From Brevundimonas vancanneytii (lineage in GTDB: Bacteria > Pseudomonadota > Alphaproteobacteria > Caulobacterales > Caulobacteraceae), in the NCBI GenBank assembly GCA_945861515.1, contig CAMAVA010000012.1:1-37459 (forward strand): DNA of 37,459 nucleotides, in the 5' to 3' direction. Below the pieces are notes generated by a model. It was given only the letters and a program-made list of their open reading frames with translations. It had not been told where the DNA came from and searched no databases. Positions 20,535 to 29,442 of the stretch are shown here, piece after piece. Numbering within the stretch: the stretch's first letter is position 1; the number at the start of each line of letters is the position of its first letter. A program made the translations under genes and the position numbers.

Positions 20535-21269
20535 CTACACCCGCAGCATCAGCCCGCCATCAACCCCCAGGGCCTGGCCGGTGACAAAGCCGCCATCTTC
20601 GCTGGCCAGGAACAGAGCCGCCCGGGCGATATCGATGGGCTGGCCCAGGCGTTTGAGGGCCGCCTTCTTGGCCCAGAGCGCAGCCACATCCTCGCGGACA
20701 AAGCTGCCGGCGGTCATGCCCGTCGCGATGGCGCCGGGCAGGATGGCGTTGGAGGTCACCGCATGGCGGCCCAGCTCCAGGGCGAAGGTGCGCATCATGC
20801 CCACGACTCCGGCCTTGGAGGCCGAATAGGCCACCAGGCCGTTATCCGTATGGCGGGCCATGATCGAGGCGGTGAAGATCAGCCGGCCGCGGCCGCTGGC
20901 CACCACATGGGGCGTGGCGGCGCGGGACAGGCGAAAGGCGGCCCGCAGATTGACCGAGACCAGCCGGTCGAAGGCCTCGTCGGAGGTGTCGCCCACCGGC
21001 GCCGAATGGGAGACCCCGGCATTGTTGTAGAGGATGTCCAGGCCGCCAAAGGCCTCGGTCGCGGCGCCGATGATGGTCGCGGGGGCCTCGTCAGTGCTGA
21101 TGTCCTGGCCCATCGCCTGGATGGCGGCATGGTCGAACTCGAGGGCGGTTCCGGGACGATCCACCGCCAGGACCTGCGCCCCCTCGGCGGCGAACAGTTC
21201 GGCGGTCGCCCGGCCGATGCCGCTGGCGGCGCCTGTGACGATGGCCCGGCGGCCGGTCAGTCTTCCCAT
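20535..21269 (-). CDS. SDR-family NAD(P)-dependent oxidoreductase
   Basis: Start MGRLTGRRAIVTGAASGIGRATAELFA; LDILYNNAGVS; LVAYSASKAGVVGMMR; C-terminal FVTGQALGVDGGLMLRV; RBS GGAGG upstream. Confidence 0.95.
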   Translation of the reverse strand: MGRLTGRRAIVTGAASGIGRATAELFAAEGAQVLAVDRPGTALEFDHAAIQAMGQDISTDEAPATIIGAATEAFGGLDILYNNAGVSHSAPVGDTSDEAFDRLVSVNLRAAFRLSRAATPHVVASGRGRLIFTASIMARHTDNGLVAYSASKAGVVGMMRTFALELGRHAVTSNAILPGAIATGMTAGSFVREDVAALWAKKAALKRLGQPIDIARAALFLASEDGGFVTGQALGVDGGLMLRV

Positions 21270-21369
21270 GGGTCGTTCCTCCGATGTTTTGCCGCATCGA
21301 AGCAGTACTGCAGGCCCTTGGAAATGGCGCCCCAAGGGAAGGGTGAGTGCGGAAGGGCGTCTTCAGGCC

Positions 21370-21414
21370 AAAAAAAAGGCCCGCGTCGCCAAGGGGGAGG
21401 GAGCGACGCGGGCC
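21370..21414 (-). terminator. Strong intrinsic terminator (minus strand)
   Basis: Perfect 12-bp inverted repeat GGCCCGCGTCGC (21378-21389) / GCGACGCGGGCC (21403-21414) with a U8 tract on the minus strand (21377-21370). Confidence 0.9.
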
Positions 21415-21433
21415 GGTCTTGGAAGTGTCTGTC

Positions 21434-21518
21434 GTCGGCCGATCCAGAGCCCCGGGGTTTCGGGAGGCTGGGGGGGCTGTTCAGGGTCCGGAACCGCGGG
21501 GTCTCTTGATCAGCCGAC
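21434..21518 (-). ncRNA. Candidate structured RNA: long rod-like hairpin immediately upstream of the 21370-21414 terminator
   Basis: Minus strand pairs 21518-21508 with 21444-21434 (11 bp, one U.G), 21506-21503 with 21449-21446, 21501-21497 with 21454-21450, and GGTTC (21495-21491) with GAAACC (21461-21456, one bulge). Confidence 0.6.
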
Positions 21519-21643
21519 CATGAGGTTATCGACCCCGATCCCGGCGGCGGAAGGTCCGAAATAAGGTCTTTGCACGGCGATCTGTGGCGGCTTGCAGACC
21601 GTCTCGCCAAACCGTCGGAATTGGTTCAGGCTGCCGTCAGATC

Positions 21644-21979
21644 ATGACCTTCGACCCGACATACCCCACCCCGCCCGCCGCCCAGGTCTTTTTCGAACGG
21701 CGGGAGCTGGACCAGCTGATGCGGCTCTACGGGCGGATGGTGGCGGCCGGTGAATGGCGGGACTATGCCATAGCCGGCCTGTCCGACCGGGCTGTCTTCT
21801 GCGTTTTCCGCCGGGCCCATGAACAGCCCCTCTACCGGATCGAGAAGCAGCCCGAACTGGCCCGGCGTCAGGGGGCCTGGTCCGTGACGGCCCAGGGCGG
21901 CATGATCCTGCGGCGGGGCCAGGACCTGGCGCAGGTCCTGAAGGTCTTCGACAAGGGCCGGTTCAAGGTCGTGGAATAG
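21644..21979 (+). CDS. DUF2794-family conserved hypothetical protein
   Basis: MTFDPTYPTPPAAQVFFERRELDQLMRLYGRMVAAGEWRDYAIAGLSDRAVFCVFRRAHEQPLYRIEKQPELARRQGAWSV. Confidence 0.88.
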   Translation: MTFDPTYPTPPAAQVFFERRELDQLMRLYGRMVAAGEWRDYAIAGLSDRAVFCVFRRAHEQPLYRIEKQPELARRQGAWSVTAQGGMILRRGQDLAQVLKVFDKGRFKVVE

Positions 21980-21982
21980 CAA

Positions 21983-22010
21983 AAGGCCCCGGTGTCACCA
22001 CCAGGGCCTT
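21983..22010. terminator. Bidirectional terminator between convergent DUF2794 and BI-1 genes
   Basis: AAGGCCC...GGGCCTT inverted repeat, with A-run on the left and CTGTTTTC on the right. Confidence 0.7.
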
Positions 22011-22047
22011 CGCTGTTTTCAGGCCATCTGCCTGGCCGGCCGCAGAC

Positions 22048-22800
22048 CTAGCTGCGGCGGGCGCCGAGCAGGGACAGCAGGAACTGAAACAGGTTGATGA
22101 AGTCCAGATACAGGCTGAGGGCGCCATAGTTGGTGGCCACGGCCATGGCCCTTTGGTCGCCGCCGAGCTCGTAATAGGTCAGCTTCAGCCGCTGGGTGTC
22201 ATAGGCGGTCAGGCCGGCGAAGATCAGCACGCCCGCGGCGCTGATGATCAGGCTGATCATCGGCTGTTGCAGGAACATGTTGACCAGGCCGGCGATGAGC
22301 AGACCCCAGACGCCCATGATCAGGAAGGTGCCCATGCCCTGCAGGTCGCGCTTGGTGGTGTAGCCGAACAGGCTGAGCGCGCCGAAGGAGGTGGCGGTGA
22401 TCAGGAAGGTCGAGGCGATGGAGGCGCCGGTATAGCGCAGCACCCAGACCGCGCCGGAAGCGCCGATCAGGGCCACGATGCCCCAGTAGAGGGCGCCGGA
22501 AGCCGCCGGGCTCGGGTTCTTCATGATGAAGCCCGACACCAGGACCAGCACCAGGGGCGCGAAGGCCAGGACCATGCCCAGGATGGTGTATCCGGCCAGG
22601 GCGCCGTTGGCGTTGACCACATACAGGAGGTCGCGCACCGGCGCGATATTGGCCACGCTATAGGCCAGGACGGCCGAGACCAGCAGGCCCAGAGCCATCT
22701 TGTTGTAGACGCCCAGCATGAAGGCGCGCAGTCCAGCGTCGACCGACATGTCGGCGGTCTGCGGGATCGAGCGCGCGTAGCCGCGTTCGAAGTCGCTCAT
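22048..22800 (-). CDS. Bax inhibitor-1/YccA family membrane protein
   Basis: Multi-TM; MSDFERGYARSIPQTADMSVDAGLRAFMLGVYNKMALGLLVSAVLAY; LTAYDTQRLKLTYYE; ALSLYLDFINLFQFLLSLLGARR. Confidence 0.93.
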   Translation of the reverse strand: MSDFERGYARSIPQTADMSVDAGLRAFMLGVYNKMALGLLVSAVLAYSVANIAPVRDLLYVVNANGALAGYTILGMVLAFAPLVLVLVSGFIMKNPSPAASGALYWGIVALIGASGAVWVLRYTGASIASTFLITATSFGALSLFGYTTKRDLQGMGTFLIMGVWGLLIAGLVNMFLQQPMISLIISAAGVLIFAGLTAYDTQRLKLTYYELGGDQRAMAVATNYGALSLYLDFINLFQFLLSLLGARRS

Positions 22801-22895
22801 TGGAAAAAGACCCTTTTCATTCGAGCCCCGGGATCGGAACTCAGACGCTCAATATTGGGGCTGCGGCGGTTTGGCGCAAGAGGTTGCTTGAGCAA

Positions 22896-25430
22896 CTATT
22901 CCGTTCGCAGGACAGGGGCCGGCCGCCGCGACAGGGCCTGGGCCGCCGCCAGAAGGCCGCCCAGGGTGGCCAGGCCGCCCGCGCCGCCGATCAGGGCGCC
23001 CACCCCGCCCCAGTCGACCGACCATTTCGCCTCGAACACCATCACCACAACCGGCCAGGCGGCGGCATAGCCCAGTCCCACTCCGAACACCCCGGCAATC
23101 AGGCCCACGGCGCCATACTCGACCCCGTAGGCGGTCAGGATCTGGCTGCGCGACCCGCCCAGCACCTTGAGGGTCGCCGCTTCCCGCGCCCGGGCCCGGG
23201 CGCCGGCGGCAATCGCCCCCGCCAGAACCAGAAGGCCGGCCAGGGCCGCAACCCCGGCTGCGCCCCGCACCGCCAGGGACAGGCGATCAAACATTTCCAC
23301 GGCCTGGGTCAGGCCTTCCCGCACGCTGATGACATTGACCTCGGCAAAGTCCTTGCCAAGCGCCCGGGTCGCGGCCTTTTCCTGGGCCTCGCTGGCCTTG
23401 GCGATGGCAATATAGCGAAGGCCGGCCCCTTCCAGGGCGGCCGGATTGAGGATGACCGTGAAGGCGGGGCTGAAGCCGCCCCATTCGACCTTGCGCAGCA
23501 CCGCGACTTTTGCGTCGATATCGCGCCCCAGAACCGACAGGGTGATGCTGTCGCCAACCTTCAGCCCGCCGCCTTTCGCCGCATCGATCTCCATGGCCAC
23601 CAGGGGCGGGCCGCGATAGCCGGCCGGCCACCAGCGGCCTTCCTGGACCCCGGCATTGGCCGGTTCGCCATCAAAGACCGACATCTGCAGGTCATTGTCA
23701 TAGGCCCAGCGCTCGCTGTCCTTGATGGACTTGACGTCGAACACCTCGCCCTTGATCCGGGTGATCCGTCCGGAAACAAAGGGAAACCGCAGATAGGTGG
23801 CCGGCGTCAGGGCCTGGCCGAAGGCCGCCGCAAGGGCGGCATCGAACTGGCTCGCTCGGTCGCCAGGCACATCCAGGAACACCATGGAGGGCGCCGTCCG
23901 GGGGGCCACCTGGCTGACCTGGGACAGCAGGCTGGACTGGATCAGCACCACGGCGGACAGCAGGGCGACGCCCAGGCCGATGGCCGGAGAGGCCGTCCTG
24001 GCGGCAGACCGGGGCCCGGACAGGTTGGCCAGGCCGATCCGCAGGGCGCCGCGGGTGAACCGCCGCAGCCGACCCGCCAGCCAGGCGGCTCCCTGACCCA
24101 GCAGGGCCAGCAGCCCGAAGGCCAGAGCGACCCCGACGATCATGATCCCCGCGGCGGCCGGAGTCGGGGCGGTAATCACCGCCAGGGCGGCCAGCCCCAG
24201 GCCGGCGATCACCGTGACGACGGTCTCCAGTCCGAATCCAACCCGACCCGACAGGTCCCGGCGAAACAGGGCCGATGGCGGGGTGGACCTCGCCCGGGCC
24301 AGGGGAACCAGGGAAAAGGCGGCGGCGGCCAGCAGGCCAAAGGCCGCCGCCTTGATCAGCGGCATGGGATAGACGGCGAACAGGGCCGGGATCGGCAACC
24401 TGTCCCGGGCCAGCTGGCCGAGGATCAAGGGAGCGCAGGCGCCCACCGCCAGACCGATCCCCACGCCCAGCAGGGCCAGCAGGGCGATCTGGATCAGATA
24501 GGTATTGCGGATCAGCACCCCTTCGGCGCCGAGCGCCTTCAGGGTGGCGATGGAGGGTTTGCGGGATTCCAGATAGGCGCCCACCGCCCCGGCCACGCCC
24601 AGGCCCCCGGCCACCAGGGAGGCCAGGCCGATGAAGCCCAGGAAATACTCCAGCTGGTCGATCAGGCGCTTGACGCCGTTGGCCGCCTCGTTGCGGGTGC
24701 GGATCTCCAGGCCCTGTCCGGGCACGGCCTGGCGCAAGGCTTTTGATGCGGAATCGACATTGGCGCTGGCCGGCAGGACGATGCGGGCGGTCTCTCCCCG
24801 GTCCGGCAGGCCCTCGGCCAGGAACCCGCCGGCCTCCAGGGCCGTCAGGCTGGTCAGGACCCGCCCGGCCAGCGCAAAGCCCCGGCCCAGGCGATCGGGT
24901 TCGGACACCAGAACCGCCCGGGCGATGAAGGGGGTCTCGCCGATCAGGAACCGGTCGCCGAGCTTCAGCCCCAGCCGCTGCATCAGGGGCTGCTCGACGG
25001 CGGCGCCGGCGACGCCGTCCCGCACGACAAAGGCGGCGTCCAGACTGGCGGCCCCGGTCAGCACCACCTTGCCGACCAGCGGATAGCCGCTGCTGACGCC
25101 GCGCAGTTCCACCAGCCGCCGCTCGCCGCTGGCCGCCTCGGCCATGGCCGACTGGGCGGCGGAAAAGGTGGCCGGCCCAAGCTTGCGGAAGGCGTCGCGC
25201 TCCGCCGACGTGAATCGCCGGTCCTCGACATTGACCCTCAGGTCGCCGCCGAGGATTTCCCGTCCTTGCGAGGCCAGGCCCTGGCGAAAGGCCTCGGCAG
25301 TGGACCCGGCGGCGGCGATGGCGGCCACCCCCAGGGCCAGACAGGCCAGAAAGATGCGAAACCCGGCCACCCCGGACCGCAGTTCGCGGCCGGCGAACCG
25401 AAAGGACAGCGGCAGCGCAGAGAGGCTCAC
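22896..25430 (-). CDS. ABC transporter permease, FtsX-like, YbbP type
   Basis: 844 aa, multiple TM; ELRSGVAGFRIFLACLALGVAAIAAAGS; adjacent to YbbA-like ATPase with 4-nt overlap. Confidence 0.9.
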   Translation of the reverse strand: MSLSALPLSFRFAGRELRSGVAGFRIFLACLALGVAAIAAAGSTAEAFRQGLASQGREILGGDLRVNVEDRRFTSAERDAFRKLGPATFSAAQSAMAEAASGERRLVELRGVSSGYPLVGKVVLTGAASLDAAFVVRDGVAGAAVEQPLMQRLGLKLGDRFLIGETPFIARAVLVSEPDRLGRGFALAGRVLTSLTALEAGGFLAEGLPDRGETARIVLPASANVDSASKALRQAVPGQGLEIRTRNEAANGVKRLIDQLEYFLGFIGLASLVAGGLGVAGAVGAYLESRKPSIATLKALGAEGVLIRNTYLIQIALLALLGVGIGLAVGACAPLILGQLARDRLPIPALFAVYPMPLIKAAAFGLLAAAAFSLVPLARARSTPPSALFRRDLSGRVGFGLETVVTVIAGLGLAALAVITAPTPAAAGIMIVGVALAFGLLALLGQGAAWLAGRLRRFTRGALRIGLANLSGPRSAARTASPAIGLGVALLSAVVLIQSSLLSQVSQVAPRTAPSMVFLDVPGDRASQFDAALAAAFGQALTPATYLRFPFVSGRITRIKGEVFDVKSIKDSERWAYDNDLQMSVFDGEPANAGVQEGRWWPAGYRGPPLVAMEIDAAKGGGLKVGDSITLSVLGRDIDAKVAVLRKVEWGGFSPAFTVILNPAALEGAGLRYIAIAKASEAQEKAATRALGKDFAEVNVISVREGLTQAVEMFDRLSLAVRGAAGVAALAGLLVLAGAIAAGARARAREAATLKVLGGSRSQILTAYGVEYGAVGLIAGVFGVGLGYAAAWPVVVMVFEAKWSVDWGGVGALIGGAGGLATLGGLLAAAQALSRRPAPVLRTE

Positions 25431-26122
25431 GCGGCGGTCTCCACCATCCGTCCATCGGCCATGGTCACGGTGCGATCGGCCCTGGCCGCCAGGGCCGGAT
25501 CATGGGTGACCAGCACCATGGCCGCGCCGGTCTGGGCCACCAGGTCGAACATCATGTCGGCGACGGTTGAGGCGTTGATGCCGTCCAGGTTTCCCGTCGG
25601 CTCATCGGCGAACAGCAGCTTGGGCTCGATGGCCAGGGCCCGGGCAAGGGCCACCCGTTGCTGCTCACCGCCAGACAGCTGGTGCGGATAATGGGTCAGG
25701 CGCGACGACAGACCCACCCGGTCCAGCCAGCGCCGGGCCAGGGCCGTGGCGCCATTCCGACCGGCAATTTCCAGCGGCGTGGCGACATTTTCCTCGGCCG
25801 TCATGTTGGGCAGCAGGTGAAAGCTCTGGAACACCAGGGAGACATGACCCCGCCTCAGTTTTGCCCGGCCATCCTCGGACAGTTTGCCCATGTCCTGGCC
25901 AAACAGCTTCACCTCGCCGCCGGTCGGCTGTTCCAGTCCCGCCGCCACGGCGATCAGGGAGGACTTGCCCGAACCCGACGGCCCGACCACCGCCACCCGC
26001 TCCCCGGCAGCCACGGTCAGGTCCACGCCCTTCAGGATCTCCACGGGTCCGGCGGCGGAGGGCAGGGTCAGGGTCACCCCGGTCAGGACCAGGGGCAGGG
26101 GCGCGGCGTCAGCGTCGAACAT
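25427..26122 (-). CDS. ABC transporter ATP-binding protein (YbbA/LolD-like)
   Basis: Walker A VVGPSGSGKSSLIAVAAG; LSGGEQQRVALARALA; LLFADEPTGNLDG. Confidence 0.94.
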   Translation of the reverse strand: MFDADAAPLPLVLTGVTLTLPSAAGPVEILKGVDLTVAAGERVAVVGPSGSGKSSLIAVAAGLEQPTGGEVKLFGQDMGKLSEDGRAKLRRGHVSLVFQSFHLLPNMTAEENVATPLEIAGRNGATALARRWLDRVGLSSRLTHYPHQLSGGEQQRVALARALAIEPKLLFADEPTGNLDGINASTVADMMFDLVAQTGAAMVLVTHDPALAARADRTVTMADGRMVETAA

Positions 26123-26246
26123 CGGTCGGGGGCTCGTCTGGTCTGAGGTCTGGTCGGCGGGCAGGGAAAAAATCTCGTTGGCCGGGCCGGACAGACGCCC
26201 ATGGGCATTTGTGGCGGCCGCGCCGTCCCCTACATAGGGCTTCAGA

Positions 26247-26891
26247 ATGCCAAACACACCTTACATAGCCGTCACGCGTCGCACCGCCCTTGGGCTGCTT
26301 GTCGCCGCGCCCGCCCTGCCGGCTCTTGCCCGGACCGGCGGCGGAACCCGGATCGTCACCCTCCTGGGAGACTCCATTACCGCAGGGTTTGGCCTGCCCG
26401 CCCGCGACGCTCTGCCCTGGCGTCTGGAGGACGAGCTCAAGCGGCTGGGCGCCAACGCCCGGGTGCGCGGCGCCGGAGTGTCGGGCGACACCTCGGCCAA
26501 CGGCCTGGCCCGGGTGGATTTCAGTGTCCAGGCCGACAGTCGCCTCTGCCTGGTGGCGCTCGGCGGCAATGACCTGCTCCAGGGCATCGATCCCAAACGC
26601 ACCAGCGCCAACCTGGACAGGATCATCACCCGGCTGAAGGCCCGCAACATCCGGGTCGCCCTGGCCGGCATGCGGCCGCCGCCGGCCCTGGGCCGCAGCT
26701 ATGCCCGGGATTTCGCCGCCATCTTTCCGGCCCTCGCAGGCAAGCATCGGCTGATCCTCTATCCCGACCTTCTGGCCGGTGTCTCCGGTGTGCCTCGCCT
26801 GAACCAGAAGGATGGAATCCATCCCAATCCGGAAGGGGTGAAGATCATCGTCCGGGGCCTGGCGCCCGTGGTTGTCCGGGCCCTGGCCTGA
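26247..26891 (+). CDS. tesA: Arylesterase / SGNH-hydrolase (TesA-like)
   Basis: VTLLGDSITAGFGL; VALGGNDLLQGIDP; QKDGIHPNPEGVKIIV; divergent from YbbA-like ABC genes as commonly seen. Confidence 0.92.
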   Translation: MPNTPYIAVTRRTALGLLVAAPALPALARTGGGTRIVTLLGDSITAGFGLPARDALPWRLEDELKRLGANARVRGAGVSGDTSANGLARVDFSVQADSRLCLVALGGNDLLQGIDPKRTSANLDRIITRLKARNIRVALAGMRPPPALGRSYARDFAAIFPALAGKHRLILYPDLLAGVSGVPRLNQKDGIHPNPEGVKIIVRGLAPVVVRALA

Positions 26892-26910
26892 TCGAGGCTC
26901 GACCCTTTCC

Positions 26911-27447
26911 ATGATCCGCCTGTTCGCCGCCATCGCCCTGCCGCCGGAGATCGGGACGCCGCTCCAGGCCCGCCAAACCGGCCTGGACGGCGCCCGCTGG
27001 CGACCGCTGGAAGCGCTGCACATCACCTTGCGGTTCTTCGGCGACCTGCAGGAGACCATGGCCGAAGACCTGGCGGCGGAACTTTCGGCCATCCGCGCCC
27101 CGGCCTTCGCCCTCGAGCTGGCCGGGGTCGGGCATTTCGGAGAAGCCCAGGATATCCACGCGGTCTGGGCCGGCCTGGCGGAAAGCCCGCCCCTGCGCCG
27201 CCTGGCCCGGGCCTGCGAGACCGCGGCGCGCCGGGCGGGGCTGGCCCCCGATTCCCGCGCCTACCGCCCCCATGTCACCCTGGCCTATCTCAAGCGGCCG
27301 GATCCGTTCAGCGTGGCGGACTGGGAGGCGGCCAACAATCTGCTGCACAGTCCGGCCTTCGATGTGACCCGGTTCGGGCTCTATTCCAGCCACCAGACCC
27401 GGCACGGCTCGGCCTATCGGCTGGAACAGCTCTACCGTCTGGACTGA
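26911..27447 (+). CDS. thpR: RNA 2',3'-cyclic phosphodiesterase (LigT/ThpR)
   Basis: MIRLFAAIALPPEI; two HxTxx motifs (LHITLRFFGD, PHVTLAYLKR). Confidence 0.93.
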   Translation: MIRLFAAIALPPEIGTPLQARQTGLDGARWRPLEALHITLRFFGDLQETMAEDLAAELSAIRAPAFALELAGVGHFGEAQDIHAVWAGLAESPPLRRLARACETAARRAGLAPDSRAYRPHVTLAYLKRPDPFSVADWEAANNLLHSPAFDVTRFGLYSSHQTRHGSAYRLEQLYRLD

Positions 27448-27453
27448 AGCTCT

Positions 27454-27834
27454 TCAGGCCAGGACCGCGTGGTCCTTCAGGACACCGAGCGGCACGATGG
27501 CAAGCGTCTCCTCATGGGTGGATTCCAGCACCAGCTGCGGCGCACAACCATCATCCAGCGCCTCCTTCCAGCGGGGCGCGCACAGGCACCAGCGGTCACC
27601 CGGTTTCAGGCCCGGAAAGGCGTAGTCCGGCCGCGGCGTCGACAGGTCGTTGCCCCGAGCGGCGCTGTAGCGCAGGAACTCCGCCGTCATCACGGCGCAG
27701 ACCGTATGCAGCCCCAGGTCCTGGGGCCCGGTCTCGCAACAGCCATTGCGAAAGAAGCCGGTCACCGGATCGAGGGAACAGGGAATCAGCTCGCCGCCCA
27801 GCACATTTCGGGCCGAAGGATCATATCGGGTCAT
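27454..27834 (-). CDS. DUF2237-family protein
   Basis: RNVLGGELIPCSLDPVTGFFRNGCCETGPQDLGLHTVCAVMTAEFLRYSAARGNDLSTPRPDYAFPGLKPGDRWCLCAPRW. Confidence 0.92.
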   Translation of the reverse strand: MTRYDPSARNVLGGELIPCSLDPVTGFFRNGCCETGPQDLGLHTVCAVMTAEFLRYSAARGNDLSTPRPDYAFPGLKPGDRWCLCAPRWKEALDDGCAPQLVLESTHEETLAIVPLGVLKDHAVLA

Positions 27835-27923
27835 GTCCCCATCCTGACCTGAATGGCCAGGGTCCGCCAGAGGGCTGATGCACTGGCCCCCGGGCCCGCC
27901 CCGTCGGTCGGACAGCCTCAGAT

Positions 27924-27961
27924 AGCCCGTTCGGCTGCCACCCTGTTAGCCCGAATGGCTG
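27924..27961. promoter_or_regulatory. Tandem dyads AGCCCG-TTC-GGCTG / AGCCCG-AAT-GGCTG, 24 nt apart
   Basis: Each unit is a short inverted repeat (AGCC-N5-GGCT); located upstream of ORF 28056. Confidence 0.35.
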
Positions 27962-28055
27962 ATCCCTTCGGACGATGCGGCCCCGGACCGGGCTGTCATG
28001 ATCGCTCGACAACGCCGCTTCCGGCGTTCCGACCACCGAGAGGGTCTGTTTCAGA

Positions 28056-28769
28056 ATGACCGTATCCGGCGCCGGCTTGCGCGTCAGGGGCGGCGACGCC
28101 TCCAGCGTGACCTTTTTCGTCACGGGCCAGGGCTCCAATACGATCAATTTTGCCGAAGGCGGCCAGGCCAGAACCACCGGCGTCAGTGCGCCGCGCGGTG
28201 TCCGCACGACCCTGATGACGGCCCCCGGAGTGGGCACGATTACCGTCCAGCAGACCAATTCCTTCGGGGTTGGACTTATCGGCAGCACTGTCAGGACACT
28301 CCAGGTCCAGGTCGGCGCAACGCCTGCTCCCATCCTCACCATCACGCGTCCGGCGCTGCTGGTCGGGCAGGTGGGGGTGGGCACGATCTCCTTGCCGTTC
28401 ACGCCTGCGGAAGACCTGGTCTTTGAGACGCGCCTTATCGGGACGGGCTTCAATCTGAACTTTCGCCCCGTTTCCGGAGGCGCCTATTCGTCGGTCTACA
28501 CCTATCGGGTTGCCAACGCCGTCCCCAACAGCGCTCAATTTTACTACAAGGCGCCGTCAACCGTGACCCAGAGCCAGCTGGTCTCGTTTGCTTCCCAGTA
28601 CGTGCTCACCACGGCCACCCCCCAGGTCGTCCTCGCCTCTCCCAGGGTGACGGTCAGTCCTGTCCCCAACTGTGGAACCCGGACTCAGATCTTCCAGCTT
28701 CAACCGGACGGGACCCGGGTGGCCGACTGTTTCAAGGCCCAGATCCAGCCCCTGCCGTTCAAGAACTGA
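28056..28769 (+). CDS. Hypothetical beta-rich protein (Thr/Val/Gly-rich, secreted-like), start uncertain
   Basis: 238 aa MTVSGAGLRVRGGDASSVTFFVTGQGSNTINFAEGG...; the in-frame upstream extension SLDNAASGVPTTERVCFR also looks coding, but a TGA precedes it. Confidence 0.6.
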   Translation: MTVSGAGLRVRGGDASSVTFFVTGQGSNTINFAEGGQARTTGVSAPRGVRTTLMTAPGVGTITVQQTNSFGVGLIGSTVRTLQVQVGATPAPILTITRPALLVGQVGVGTISLPFTPAEDLVFETRLIGTGFNLNFRPVSGGAYSSVYTYRVANAVPNSAQFYYKAPSTVTQSQLVSFASQYVLTTATPQVVLASPRVTVSPVPNCGTRTQIFQLQPDGTRVADCFKAQIQPLPFKN

Positions 28770-28785
28770 GGCCGGTCAGCAGGCC

Positions 28786-29373
28786 TCACCGGGTCTCGGG
28801 CCGAACAATCCCGGGACCCAGATTGGCGATCACCTCACGGGCATTGAAGGATTTTTCAGGCCCGGAAGGCGAGGCGCCCCGATAGAGGACGATCTCTGCC
28901 GCAGCCTCGAAACGGGTCACGGTCCGGGTATCGAAATCATCGGCCCAGAAGCGGTTGCTGTACCAGGGGTCCCAGCTGCGCCAGCCGTAGCGGGGACCGA
29001 AATACCGCCAGGACGGCCGCCAGTAGCCATAGCCGACCCCGGGGCCGAACCGTCCGGGACCGGGCTCGTAAACCGTGCGGCTGTCCTTGCTGACCTCGCG
29101 ATCAGCCATGATGAAGCCGTCATGGCCCTCCGCCAGGGCCAGTTCGGCCGCCCGATAGAGCAGATAGCGTTCCACCGTGTCCCGGGAGGTCAGGCTGTTG
29201 CCGGAGAAAGTCACCTTGAACCGCTCGGCAGTGATCTTCTGGTCGCTGTAGCCGCCGGAGACGGCCTGGCCCTTGATGTTGGGCTGATAGGGCGTGGCCG
29301 TGGCGCAGGCGGAAAGGCCGGCTCCGGCCAGGATCACGGCGCCCAGCAGGGCTGCGGCTTTGATCGGCTTCAT
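28786..29373 (-). CDS. Lipoprotein of the CC0125/CC1285 family type
   Basis: MKPIKAAALLGAVILAGAGLSACATATPYQPNIKGQAVSGGYSDQKITAERFKVTFSGNSLTSRDTVERYLLYRAAELALAEGHDGF. Confidence 0.85.
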   Translation of the reverse strand: MKPIKAAALLGAVILAGAGLSACATATPYQPNIKGQAVSGGYSDQKITAERFKVTFSGNSLTSRDTVERYLLYRAAELALAEGHDGFIMADREVSKDSRTVYEPGPGRFGPGVGYGYWRPSWRYFGPRYGWRSWDPWYSNRFWADDFDTRTVTRFEAAAEIVLYRGASPSGPEKSFNAREVIANLGPGIVRPETR

Positions 29374-29442
29374 CTGTTGACTCTCAATCCCTCGATCCCG
29401 GCCCCGAATGAAGGTGGTCTCTCGGCGCGCCGAGGGCAAGGC

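Noticed and set aside
22800-24746. 648-aa plus-strand ORF antisense to the ABC permease
   Set aside because: Gln/Gly/Arg/Pro-rich shadow ORF opposite a well-supported FtsX-like permease.
27821-28453. 210-aa minus-strand ORF opposite ORF 28056 (MKPVPIRRVSKTRSSAGVNG...)
   Set aside because: Looks superficially protein-like but lacks a plausible start/RBS and overlaps the start of DUF2237. The plus frame has the more natural beta-protein composition. Kept as a minor doubt.
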